37,836 bases of DNA from contig JADFPV010000022.1 in assembly GCA_022562155.1 (NCBI GenBank), forward strand, positions 1 through 37,836, given 5' to 3'. Positions 24,521 through 35,680 of this stretch are shown here, in pieces. A model generated the notes under the pieces. That model ran no database searches, had not been told where the DNA came from, and saw nothing but the letters and a program-made list of their open reading frames with translations. The stretch's first letter is position 1. Every line of letters starts with the position of its first letter. The position numbers were made by a program, and so were the translations under genes. The DNA comes from Chloroflexota bacterium (GTDB lineage Bacteria; Chloroflexota; Dehalococcoidia; DSTF01; RBG-16-68-14).

Positions 24521-25345
24521 TCATGGCGCGGTCTCGTTCTCGATTGGCGTGTCGCTGAGGTTGCCCCACTCCTGCCAGGAGCCGTCATAGTTCTTGGCGT
24601 CCGGGTGGTCGAGGACGTGGCGGAGGATGAACCAGGTGTGAGCCGCCCGAACGCCGAGCTGGCAGTACGCGGCGGAGGCGCCGTCTCGCGAGACGGCGGC
24701 GTAGAGCGCCTTCAGTTCGTCCTTGGGCAGGAGGGCGCCGTTTTCGGCGAGCGATGTCTTCCAGAAGATGTGCTTGGCGCCTGGGATGCGCCCGCCGCGT
24801 GCCGCGCGGATGTCGGTGCCGTCGTACTCGTCTGGGCTGCGAGTGTCAATGACGGTCAGGTCCGCATTGTCGAGACCCGCGACGATGTCCGTAAACGTCG
24901 CCCGGATCGTGTAGTCGGGCCCGGGCGGCTCCGGGTAGTCTGACGGCGCGATGTTGGGAACTCCGGTGGTGAGAGGGCGGCTCTCCGCTTGCCAGACCTC
25001 GCGCCCGCCGTCCAACCAGTGCAGCTTGCCGGGGTGCCGGTAGTACTCGAACGTCCAGAGGGCCCGCGCGGCGTGGCGGCCGCCCTGGTCGCCGTAGAAG
25101 ACGAGCGTGTCGTCGGGCCGAATGCCGAGGCGGCTGGCCAGTGCGACGAACCTCCCGGCGTCGATCACGTTTCCGGAACTCTCGTCGGCGGCTTCGATCA
25201 GGTCCTGCTTCCAGTCGATCTGCAGCGCGCCATCGACGTGGCCGGAGGCGTAAGACGCGGGCTCCTGGGAGGCCTCGAAGATACGCAGGCGGCTATCGCC
25301 AGCGTGTTGCGCGAGCCATGCGGTGGACACGAGAGCGTCGGTCAT
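24521..25345 (-). CDS. Two-domain rhodanese-type sulfurtransferase
   Basis: 274 residues. Two rhodanese domains: the first is inactive (F-Y-G-D-Q-G-G-R with Asp instead of Cys), the second has the active loop Y-C-Q-L-G-V-R with the sulfur-carrying cysteine near 228. Known relatives are thiosulfate and 3-mercaptopyruvate sulfurtransferases. It opens the five-gene minus-strand operon. A TATACT box lies nine bases before the ATG and no ribosome-binding site is seen, so the mRNA is probably leaderless. Confidence 0.88.
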   Translation of the reverse strand: MTDALVSTAWLAQHAGDSRLRIFEASQEPASYASGHVDGALQIDWKQDLIEAADESSGNVIDAGRFVALASRLGIRPDDTLVFYGDQGGRHAARALWTFEYYRHPGKLHWLDGGREVWQAESRPLTTGVPNIAPSDYPEPPGPDYTIRATFTDIVAGLDNADLTVIDTRSPDEYDGTDIRAARGGRIPGAKHIFWKTSLAENGALLPKDELKALYAAVSRDGASAAYCQLGVRAAHTWFILRHVLDHPDAKNYDGSWQEWGNLSDTPIENETAP

Positions 25346-25354
25346 TGTGGGAGT

Positions 25355-25379
25355 AGTATACGCCCGCGGGCCCGCGGGC
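25355..25379 (-). promoter_or_regulatory. Operon promoter with palindromic operator candidate
   Basis: On the minus strand a TATACT -10 box (25360-25355) is immediately preceded by the perfect 18-base palindrome GCCCGCGGGCCCGCGGGC (25362-25379), which would fill the -35/-10 spacer. A repressor bound there would block RNA polymerase. No clean -35 is visible. The remaining gap to 25440 holds no gene. Confidence 0.5.
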
Positions 25380-25440
25380 CCGCAAACGCCTATTCAGCAG
25401 GCTTGCTCGCGTGGACTTGCTGGAGGACCAAGCAGGGTGT

Positions 25441-26061
25441 TTAGCTGGCCTGACTGCCAGCGCCTAGCCGGATTCGTTCCTGCAGTGCTTGGAGATCGAG
25501 CTCACTCATGCGGCTGATCGCGCGGACGAACCGATCGTCAGCCTCCTCCACGCTCAAGCCGATTATGCCGGCCAGCTCCTTCCTGGCGAATGACCAGGCG
25601 TAACAGGAGGCCGCCAGGATGAGTATCGAAAACGATGGGTCCTCATCCGTGTCCGCATCCGGGAACTGCTGACGCATGAGCAACTCCACGTGAGCGATCT
25701 GCTCTCGAAGCCGCTCGCCAAGGCGCAGGAGCGGCCGTCCGCTTAGCAGGAGCTGAAAGACGAAGCGTCCGATCTCCGGGTGCTCAATGTAACTCCTTGC
25801 GCTGCGGGCCACTGCATCGCCGCTCAGCCCTGTTTCCGGCACGTTGTAGCGCTCCATGATCCGGTCGATGGCGTGCGTGATCAGGTTTTCGCGGTTCTGA
25901 TAGTAGTGATAAATCAGGGCACGGTTGACTTCGGCGCGCCGTGCGATCTCGCTGATCGTGAAACCGTCGAGGCCCTTCTCGGTGATGATCTCGACGGTTG
26001 CGTCCAGAATGGCGTCACACGTCGCCTGTCGGTTGTGCGTTCTCGTTGGCGTTGCTACCAC
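25441..26061 (-). CDS. TetR/AcrR-family transcriptional regulator
   Basis: 206 residues from the GTG at 26061. A TTG at 26079 would add six residues, but GGGGAGG (26071-26077) lies nine bases before the GTG and would fall inside the longer version. The N-terminal HTH is clear: I-L-D-A-T-V-E-I-I-T-E-K-G-L-D-G-F-T-I-S-E-I-A then V-N-R-A-L-I-Y-H-Y-Y. The C-terminal ligand domain is helical and variable. It lies downstream of the large kinase gene and upstream of the sulfurtransferase operon on the same strand, and may control either one besides itself. Confidence 0.87.
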   Translation of the reverse strand: MVATPTRTHNRQATCDAILDATVEIITEKGLDGFTISEIARRAEVNRALIYHYYQNRENLITHAIDRIMERYNVPETGLSGDAVARSARSYIEHPEIGRFVFQLLLSGRPLLRLGERLREQIAHVELLMRQQFPDADTDEDPSFSILILAASCYAWSFARKELAGIIGLSVEEADDRFVRAISRMSELDLQALQERIRLGAGSQAS

Positions 26062-26095
26062 GGACTCGGCCCTCCCCAAAGCTGAATTCGGCTCA

Positions 26096-26112
26096 GTTTG
26101 ATAGATTCAAAC
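26096..26112. promoter_or_regulatory. Dyad operator candidate for the TetR regulator
   Basis: GTTTGA-TAGAT-TCAAAC is a perfect 6-base dyad with 5-base spacer, 35 bases before the regulator's start. On the minus strand a consensus TTGACA lies just upstream (about 26113-26130 region), so the dyad covers the expected -10 area. This is the usual layout for TetR self-repression. The AT-rich gap 26113-26233 shows nothing else. Confidence 0.55.
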
Positions 26113-26233
26113 GCTGTTGTCAATTGTCACCTAGCACTTTAAGCGACAATGTGGGGAGTATGTCAACGTTCGTACCGTCTGCCGATACGTCCGCAACAAC
26201 AAGACCGCCCTAAGCAAGCTGTTGAGGGCTGAG

Positions 26234-26327
26234 CTAGTCGCCTTCGCGCCACCCCAGCTCCCAGAGCTTGACTGGGTCTTCGAAGCCGCGCAGCTCCGAA
26301 TCGGCGAGGTCGGCGAACATGATGCCC
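26234..26327 (-). pseudogene. Remnant of an adenylate cyclase C-terminus
   Basis: On the minus strand, directly after the stop of the 1170-residue protein, the sequence reads G-I-M-F-A-D-L-A-D-S-E-L-R-G-F-E-D-P-V-K-L-W-E-L then a stop at 26234-26236. This matches the last 30 residues of the hydrolase-cyclase proteins at 32713 and 37136. It has no start and no catalytic part. It suggests that an ancestral hydrolase-cyclase gene had its middle replaced by the present kinase-hydrolase part. Confidence 0.7.
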
Positions 26328-29839
<3,512 letters not shown>

Positions 29840-29840
<1 letters not shown>

Positions 29841-29920
29841 TAGTCGTGCTCCCACCAGCGGACGGCGAAGAGGGGGACGAGCACCGTCACGGTCTGAACC
29901 CCAGCCCTAGAAGTCGCCAT
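29840..29920 (-). CDS. Leaderless 26-residue upstream ORF coupled to the kinase gene
   Basis: An ATG at 29920 lies nine bases after a TAGAAT -10 box (29935-29930, minus strand) and opens a 26-codon frame M-A-T-S-R-A-G-V-Q-T-V-T-V-L-V then P-L-F-A-V-R-W-W-E-H-D. Its stop overlaps the kinase start as TAATG. The ribosome-binding site of the kinase gene lies inside it. The -10 region and spacing match those of the pseudogene at 32713-33125, whose own start is at the same place. It may be a leader peptide that controls translation of the kinase gene, or a chance frame. Confidence 0.4.
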
Positions 29921-30021
29921 AGCGGGAGTATTCTAACCGATCATGAGTGGCTTCCGGCATGAATAGGCTTGGTGACCTTCGTCACAATGCGTGTGACCGG
30001 CGGCTGCTAGTATCAGGCACC

Positions 30022-31221
30022 ATGGTTCGACTGAGCGACCTGCCCGGTCCCGTAGGGGGCTTCCTGGGCAACCTGCCGATGCCCGAGTTCGATTCCACGC
30101 CGTGGACGGACGCGCCGCCCCTCAGCGAGGCGCGCGTCGCGATTGTCTCGACAGCAGGGCTGCATCGCCGCGACGACCGCAAGTTCCGCGGCGGCGCCAG
30201 CGACTATCGGCTGATCCCGAGCGACATCGACTACGCGGATTTGGCCATGAGCCACGTCAGCGTCAACTTCGACCGCACCGGCTACCAGCAGGACGTGAAC
30301 ATTGCGTTTCCGCTGGAGCACCTGCACACGCTCGCCGCGAACGGCGAGATCGGCTCGGTGGGGGAGTGGCACTACTCCTTCATGGGCGCGACGGCGCCCG
30401 AGCAGTTCGCCGAGTCCGGCGCGGAGGTCGGGCGGCTCCTCAAGGACGACGGCGTGACGGCCGCCGTCCTGATCCCCATCTGACCGTTCTGCACGCGCGT
30501 CGTCGGCGCGCTCGCCCACTACATCGAGTCGCAAGGCGTCGCGACGACGGCGATCAGCCTGATCCGCGAGCACACGGAGAAGATCCGGCCGCCGCGCACT
30601 CTATGGGTGCCCTTCGAGCTTGGGCGTCCGCTGGGCGCGCCGAACGACCCGGAGTTCCAGCTCGACGTGCTGCGCTCGGCGCTCGCGCTGCTTGAACGCG
30701 AAAGCGGCCCTGTGCTGGAGGACTACCCGCACGACGCGCCCGCGAGCGGAGGCGAGCCGTGGGCTTGCCCGGTCGCGCTGCCTGGAGGCGAGGCCGGCGG
30801 CCAGGAGGCGCGCCTGCTGCGCGAGATCGATCTCCTGCGGCCCTGGTACGAAGAAGCGTCGCGTACGCGCGGGCGCTCGGCCGTTGGGCTGAGCGGCATC
30901 GGCGACGTCGACACGATGGGCTCGTTCATCGCGGGGTTCGTGTCGGGGGAGCCCGGGACGCCGCCGGACGGCGCGAGCGAGGAGATGCCGTTTCTGCTGC
31001 GCTTCATCTCGGATGACCTCAAGGCCTTCTACCAGGAGGCCGCAACGGCGCAGCCCGGTAGAGCATCGACCTCTGAGGCGCTGAACGACTGGCTCTACAA
31101 GGAGACGACGCTCGGTGAAGTGCTCTACGACTTGCGCGACCGGCTGGCGGCGTCCGAAGACCCCCGCGAGAAGGCGACGTCTGGCGGCCTGATCCCGTTG
31201 ACCTACGCCCAGCGGCCGTAA
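30022..31221 (+). CDS. GrdB-family reductase with in-frame UGA (probable selenoprotein)
   Basis: Two open frames in the same phase (ending 30480 and resuming after) are separated by one TGA at 30481-30483. Read through, they give 399 residues of the glycine/sarcosine/betaine reductase component B family. Before the UGA: V-N-I-A-F-P-L-E-H-L then Y-S-F-M-G-A and L-L-K-D-D-G-V-T-A-A-V-L-I-P-I. After it: P-F-C-T-R-V-V-G-A-L, T-T-A-I-S-L-I-R-E and P-P-R-T-L-W-V-P-F. Relatives have Cys or Sec exactly here, giving U-P-F-C. The start is the ATG at 30022, eight bases after a TAGTAT box (leaderless). The C-terminal 120 residues are an extra helical part I do not recognise. Known members reduce C-N or C-S bonds; the substrate here is unknown. 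A TGC-to-TGA mutation or read error is the alternative. Confidence 0.75.
30481..30511 (+). promoter_or_regulatory. UGA codon with candidate bacterial SECIS hairpin
   Basis: UGA (30481-30483) is followed by a hairpin GCGCGT (30495-30500) / GCGCGC (30506-30511, one G-U pair) with loop CGTCG. The loop starts 17 bases after the UGA and has G as its second base, within the spacing and loop rules usually used for bacterial SECIS elements. GC-rich coding DNA makes chance hairpins frequent. Confidence 0.45.
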
Positions 31222-31308
31222 GGCCAGTTGCTGCTGGCCACTCCAGAGGCCTTTTCATGGCTGTGCTATTGTCTTCCACGTCACCCGTGAACACTGAGGA
31301 GGACATTC

Positions 31309-32103
31309 ATGTCTGAGGAGCTTGACGGCAAGGTCGCCATTGTGACTGGCGGTTCGCGTGGCATCGGCAAGGCGATCGCGCTGCAGCTCGGCCGCGAAGG
31401 CGCTGCCGTCGTTGTCGGCGCCAGGACAGAGGAGGCGACTGAAGACAATCCGGGGTCGATTGGAGAAACGGCTGCGGCGATCGAGGACGCCGGCGGCAAG
31501 GCCCTGCCGGTGAAGGTCGACGTCACGGTGGACTCCGAGCTTGAAGCCCTGGCCGACAAGACGATGTCCGAGTTCGGCCAGATCGATATTCTGGTGAATA
31601 ACGCCGGCGCGCTTGGTGGCGCGCCGCAATTCCTTGAGAGCGAGCCAGACGAACTCGACTACTTCTATCGCACGAACCTGCGAGCTCCTTACGTGCTAGC
31701 GAAGATCGTGGGTACCAAGATGGCCGAGCAGGGGCACGGGGTGATCTTCAACATCAGCTCTGGGCTCGCGCGCCTGCCGGACCCGCCTGGTTCACCGGGG
31801 GCCGGCAATCCGAGACGGTTCGGCGGCCCCAGCACGGTCTACGGGATGACCAAAGCCGCCCTCAACAGGTTCGCCGCCGGCGTCGCGGCGGAGCTGCAGG
31901 AGAAGAACATCGCCATTATCAACATCAACCCGGGCTTCACATTGACGGAGCGGTTGGCGCGCCTGATGAAAGGAAGGGACACGTCAAGGATGGAGCGCCC
32001 AGAAACGACGGCGAAGGCCATAGCGTTCCTCGCACGCGACCCGATGCCTTACACAGGCCAGATCATTACCGCGCGTGAATTAGCCGACGAGCACAGCCTG
32101 TAG
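31309..32103 (+). CDS. Short-chain dehydrogenase/reductase
   Basis: 264 residues, GAGGAGG before the ATG. Motifs: T-G-G-S-R-G-I-G-K (NADP type, with R after the glycine-rich loop area), N-N-A-G, N-I-S-S serine and Y-G-M-T-K. A long loop before the tyrosine (R-L-P-D-P-P-G-S-P-G-A-G) is unusual and may form a lid over the substrate. The tail I-I-T-A-R-E-L departs from the common V-D-G-G ending. It follows the GrdB-like gene by 87 bases, possibly in one transcript. Confidence 0.85.
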   Translation: MSEELDGKVAIVTGGSRGIGKAIALQLGREGAAVVVGARTEEATEDNPGSIGETAAAIEDAGGKALPVKVDVTVDSELEALADKTMSEFGQIDILVNNAGALGGAPQFLESEPDELDYFYRTNLRAPYVLAKIVGTKMAEQGHGVIFNISSGLARLPDPPGSPGAGNPRRFGGPSTVYGMTKAALNRFAAGVAAELQEKNIAIININPGFTLTERLARLMKGRDTSRMERPETTAKAIAFLARDPMPYTGQIITARELADEHSL

Positions 32104-32176
32104 GGACGAGCAAGGCGGGCGGAGCCGAACGGCGGATTAGGTGCTGCGCGTCAGACCTATACCTAGCGATGCCGAA

Positions 32177-32716
32177 CTATGCTTGCGTCGACGCGCCCAG
32201 ACCTTCGCGTAGCCACGACCAGTGCATACGCCCGTGGTCGCCGTTGACCGCTAGCACGCCGCCGATCGTACCGTCCGCCCAAGGCGCGCCAGGCAGCTTC
32301 TCCAGTAGCTGCCCGTCGCTCAGTTCAGCCATCAGCGCCAAGGTTTCGCTCCGGACCTGCTGGCCGACAGCTACGATCTCGCTGAGCGACATCGCGCGGT
32401 GGCGTGACACCCAGTCCTCGTTCGACTCGTGGACGGCCGCCATGATCTGCCCTCGGCTGCGCGGCTTGCCGTCGGCGTCGGTGCGCGGGCCGAGCGGCTC
32501 CTTGTCGCCGTCGAGGTGGCGGCGGATCATGCGGTTGAAGCTCTTCTCGATGCCGGCCAAGTGCGCCAGATGGTCCTTCGCGTTCCAGGTGAGCGAGCTG
32601 TCGTGTTCGCTCGGCGTCGCGTCGCGCGTCAGGTCGTCTTGGCTGAGGCCCTCGAATAGCTCGATGAGCTTCGCGCGATCGCGCCCCAGCTTCGCCTCCA
32701 GCTCGATCCGATTCAC
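32177..32716 (-). CDS. DinB/ClbS-type four-helix protein
   Basis: 179 residues from the GTG at 32716; a GTG at 32734 is possible, but AGGAGG (32724-32729) lies seven bases before 32716 and would be inside the longer form. The fold pattern is DinB-like: L-I-E-L-F-E-G-L-S-Q-D-D-L, W-N-A-K-D-H-L-A-H-L-A-G with histidines, and N-G-D-H-G-R-M-H-W-S-W near the end. Relatives include ClbS/DfsB proteins and thiol transferases. Its start overlaps the stop of the cyclase pseudogene (GTGA), so it was once translationally coupled to an intact cyclase gene. Confidence 0.78.
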   Translation of the reverse strand: MNRIELEAKLGRDRAKLIELFEGLSQDDLTRDATPSEHDSSLTWNAKDHLAHLAGIEKSFNRMIRRHLDGDKEPLGPRTDADGKPRSRGQIMAAVHESNEDWVSRHRAMSLSEIVAVGQQVRSETLALMAELSDGQLLEKLPGAPWADGTIGGVLAVNGDHGRMHWSWLREGLGASTQA

Positions 32717-33125
32717 GAGGTTGCCTCCTGCCACCGCAGCTCCCAGAGCTTGACCGGGTCTTCGAATCCGCGCAACTCCGTTTCGCCGAGGTCGGAGAAC
32801 AGGAAGTCCTTGCCAGCGGCCAATTGTCTCACCACGTCCGCAGCTACGATCTGCCCAGCCTCCGCGTGGTCGCAGATTCGGGCGGCCAGGTTGATCGAGG
32901 TACCAAATAGATCGCCGTCTTCCGCAATTGGCTCGCCAGCGTTAAGGCCGATGTAGACGCCCAGAGGGGAATCGGGGTGCTCTTCCTTGTGCCCAGCCAC
33001 GCCGCGCTGGATGGAGATCGCGCATTCGAGGGCCGCCGATGCCGTGGAAAACGACGCCATGATGCCGTCGCCGGTGTGCTTGATCTCGGTGCTGCCGTTG
33101 GCGCGTATTGGATGCGGGGATCCAT
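32713..33125 (-). pseudogene. Hydrolase-adenylate cyclase gene with large internal deletion
   Basis: The start is M-D-P-R-I-Q-Y-A (33125-33102), identical to the opening of the 1170-residue protein. Immediately after it the sequence jumps, in another frame, to N-G-S-T-E-I-K-H-T-G-D-G-I-M-A-S-F and runs through the rest of a class III cyclase domain to 32713. The hydrolase domain and the N-terminal part of the cyclase, with its first catalytic Asp, are gone. The remaining tail is nearly identical to the cyclase at the right edge. A TAGAAT box lies nine bases before the ATG, so the promoter survives. The second fragment could only start at an internal ATG (33060). Clearly broken. Confidence 0.82.
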
Positions 33126-33185
33126 GGCGGGCGTATTCTACCGAAGTTAGCAGGCCAACATAGATGTCGACAGGCCCATCTTTCC

Positions 33186-33223
33186 CTTCGGCTGCGCTCA
33201 GGACAGGCGACAGGCTCAGGATG
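33186..33223. repeat. Dispersed CTTCGGCTGCGCT...CAGGCTCAGG repeat, copy 2
   Basis: CTTCGGCTGCGCTCAGGACA followed by GGCGACAGGCTCAGGATGG, matching the copy at 11788-11828. It lies in the gap 33126-33254 between the cyclase pseudogene and the amine oxidase; nothing else is seen there apart from the pseudogene promoter. Confidence 0.6.
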
Positions 33224-33254
33224 GAGGAGAGCCGCAGAGGCGGCGAGGCACTTG

Positions 33255-34613
33255 CTAGCTGAGAAGCTGCAGGACCTCGGCAGCGGCGCGTTCGCCCGAG
33301 CGAACGGCGCCGTCCATGTAGCCGGGGAACACCGTGGACGTCTCGGTCCCGGCCCAGTGGATGCGGCCGCTAGGCTCTCGCAGGGCGCTGCCGTACTGGG
33401 TGAGCGTGCCCGGCGCCATGAATGCTCCGTAGCAGCCACGACTGTACGGCTCCACTGTCCAGTCTTGCTCGATATAGCGAACGGGCTTCGCGGCTCGGTC
33501 GCCGAAGTAGCGGGCGAGGGAACCGAGCGCCGCTTCGCGGCGTTCAGCCTCGTCGACGCCGGAGAGGTCGCGGGCGTCCTTGCCTTCGATGAAGCCGATG
33601 AGGATGCCGGGGCTGCCGGACTTCGGCGTGTTGTCGAACACGGTTCTGATCGGGCCCTCGTCGCTGACGGCCCGGCCGGAGAGGCCCTTCTGACGCCAGA
33701 ACGGCTCGTCGTAGACGGCGTTGACCTTGATGACGCTGCCCATCGGCATGCGCTGCATGAGCTGGTCGCGGCGGGCGGGTAGGGCCGGGTCGTAGTCGAC
33801 GCGTGCGGCGAGGGCAGGCGGGATGGCGATGATGGCCCGCTGGGCATGCAACTCAACGCCGTCTGCCGCGAGCACGATGCCAGCGCCGTTCTGGGCGACG
33901 CGACGGAGGGGAGCGTTGTAGATGACGCGACCGCCGAGCTCGTCGGCGACGCGTTGCGCGATGAGCTGCGACCCGCCATCGAAGCGGTCCTGCTGTGCGC
34001 CGCCCTCCGTGCCAATGAGGTTGGCGAAGCCGTTTGCGGCCTTGGCGTAGGCGAGCATGTAGAGCAGTGAGATGTCGCGAGGCTCGACGGCGTATACCCC
34101 CTGGACAATGACCTCCATGATGAGCTTCGCACCGTCTGTCGAAAGGTTGGCGTTCATCCAAGTCTGGACCGTCTGGCTGTCCCATTCGCCGGCGCGCTCG
34201 GCCTCCCAGGCGCGCTCGACGTCGATTGTCTGCGCCATCTCCTCAAGCTTGCCGAGGGCGGTGACAAACTCGCTAAGGACATCCGGATCGTCGTCGGGCA
34301 GGCCGGCGTTGTCGGTCGAGCGCTTGCCGTTGCGATAACGGACGTGCAGCGACTCCGCGCCGTAGGTCGGGAACGTCTCGACGCCGACGGCCTCCGCGAG
34401 TGCGAGGATGCGGTCCTGTCCCGGCCCGACCCACTGGCCTCCGATGTCAACGGTCTGGCCGTCGCCGAGGTCTTCGTTAAGGACGCGGCCGCCGACGCGA
34501 CCGCGAGCTTCCAGGATGAGGGCAGAAACGCCGCTGGCTTTCAGTTCGCGTGCGGCAACGAGCCCGGCGAATCCGGCTCCAACGATCGCGACGTCCGCTT
34601 CTCTAGCTTCTAT
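33255..34613 (-). CDS. Flavin monoamine oxidase with apparent AUA start
   Basis: 452 residues. The N-terminus carries the FAD-binding motif V-A-I-V-G-A-G-F-A-G-L and L-E-A-R-G-R-V-G-G-R; the C-terminus has W-A-G-T-E-T-S then G-Y-M-D-G-A-V-R-S-G, the usual flavin contact. These enzymes oxidise amines, releasing aldehyde, ammonia and H2O2. Oddity: between an in-frame stop just upstream and the first ATG (34238, residue 126) there is no ATG, GTG or TTG, although the FAD motif lies in that part. An ATA at 34611-34613 has AAGAGG (34621-34626) seven bases upstream, so translation most likely starts at AUA, unless the base is an error for ATG. A start at 34238 would remove the FAD motif. Confidence 0.83.
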   Translation of the reverse strand: MEAREADVAIVGAGFAGLVAARELKASGVSALILEARGRVGGRVLNEDLGDGQTVDIGGQWVGPGQDRILALAEAVGVETFPTYGAESLHVRYRNGKRSTDNAGLPDDDPDVLSEFVTALGKLEEMAQTIDVERAWEAERAGEWDSQTVQTWMNANLSTDGAKLIMEVIVQGVYAVEPRDISLLYMLAYAKAANGFANLIGTEGGAQQDRFDGGSQLIAQRVADELGGRVIYNAPLRRVAQNGAGIVLAADGVELHAQRAIIAIPPALAARVDYDPALPARRDQLMQRMPMGSVIKVNAVYDEPFWRQKGLSGRAVSDEGPIRTVFDNTPKSGSPGILIGFIEGKDARDLSGVDEAERREAALGSLARYFGDRAAKPVRYIEQDWTVEPYSRGCYGAFMAPGTLTQYGSALREPSGRIHWAGTETSTVFPGYMDGAVRSGERAAAEVLQLLS

Positions 34614-34669
34614 GGTCGTTCCTCTTGGCTACAGCACCTCAGCCGTAGGTCGTCGGGTAGCCGTCCAGT

Positions 34670-35551
34670 CTACGGTGGCAGGCTGTTCAGCAGCCCCGCG
34701 GTGAATTGCAGGATGAGGGCGGCATCGATGCTGTTGGTCGTGCCGTCTTCATTCACATCCCCGTTGGATATCGAATCGAAGAAGGCCGCTACGAACTGCA
34801 GCACGAGCGCCGCATCGATGGCATCGACCATCGCGTCGCCGTTGACGTCGCCCAACAGCCCCGATGGCGTCGATGTTGGCGCCGGCTCGGGAGTATCGGT
34901 TGGGACGGTAGTAGCAGTGTCGCTAGGCACAGGCGTAGCCGGCACCGCGAGCGTCGCAGTGGTGCTTGGTACAGGCGAAGGCGGCATCGGGAGCGTCGCG
35001 AAGGGTGTTGCAGTTACGCTGGGCACCGGCGAAGGTGGCATCGGGAGCGTTGGGAACGGCGTCTCCGTTTCGGTTGGCAATGGCGAAGGCGGCATCGGGA
35101 GCGTCGGCGGCGTAGGCACGCCCCCGCCCACGATGATCGTGCCGCGCATTTGTGTTGGGTGGATATTGCACTGATACTCGAATGTGCCGGGCGTATTGAA
35201 GGATCGTGAGAAGCTGTCGCCGGTCGTACTAACAAAGTGCCATTCGCGTGACCCTGTGCTGCCGATCGGGCTTCCGCAGGATCCGGTGCACTCGGTGGTG
35301 GTGTGAGTTGCCGACGCCGAACTGAAGTCCCAGGTGACCTGGTCGCCGACAGCGACGTTGGTCTCGCAGTCGCCACCCTGGAAGGAGGAGTCGCAGAACC
35401 AGTTATCGCCTACTTGGATCTGAAAGGTCGCCGCGCTCACGGGTGTCGAACGCTGAGACCCAACGCCGAGCCAGAGGAAGGCAGCTATACCTAGAGAGAA
35501 TGCCGCAACTGCAATGATTCTTACTAACGGAACGAGCCATTCACGTCGCAT
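34670..35551 (-). CDS. Secreted blue-copper (cupredoxin) protein with C-terminal dockerin
   Basis: 293 residues. Residues 10-30 are a membrane/signal helix. Residues about 40-140 form a plastocyanin-like domain with copper ligands H (S-A-T-H-T) and C-N-I-H-P-T-Q-M near the end. Then come three 18-residue repeats T-L-P-M-P-P-S-P-x-P and a Thr/Pro linker. Residues about 235-290 are a type I dockerin with two Ca-binding loops, G-D-V-N-G-D and G-D-V-N-E-D-G. Known dockerins bind cohesins; here no cohesin is in view. AAGGAG lies seven bases before the ATG. The protein probably carries electrons or copper at the cell surface, tethered by the dockerin. Confidence 0.82.
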   Translation of the reverse strand: MRREWLVPLVRIIAVAAFSLGIAAFLWLGVGSQRSTPVSAATFQIQVGDNWFCDSSFQGGDCETNVAVGDQVTWDFSSASATHTTTECTGSCGSPIGSTGSREWHFVSTTGDSFSRSFNTPGTFEYQCNIHPTQMRGTIIVGGGVPTPPTLPMPPSPLPTETETPFPTLPMPPSPVPSVTATPFATLPMPPSPVPSTTATLAVPATPVPSDTATTVPTDTPEPAPTSTPSGLLGDVNGDAMVDAIDAALVLQFVAAFFDSISNGDVNEDGTTNSIDAALILQFTAGLLNSLPP

Positions 35552-35680
35552 GGTCTATCTCCTTGATTCGGGGCGCCGGCCCCGGATTCGCAGTTGAGCA
35601 CCACTATACTACACGACGGCGAGGGATGCGTAAGGGAGCTTACAAAGCCGCTGCGTCGCGGTTCGCACTAGGTGGTAGAG

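Noticed and set aside
32942-34132. A 396-residue minus-strand frame rich in Ser, Arg and Pro
   Set aside because: It is a shadow of the amine oxidase in another frame and includes the dispersed repeat read as C-P-E-R-S-R-R.
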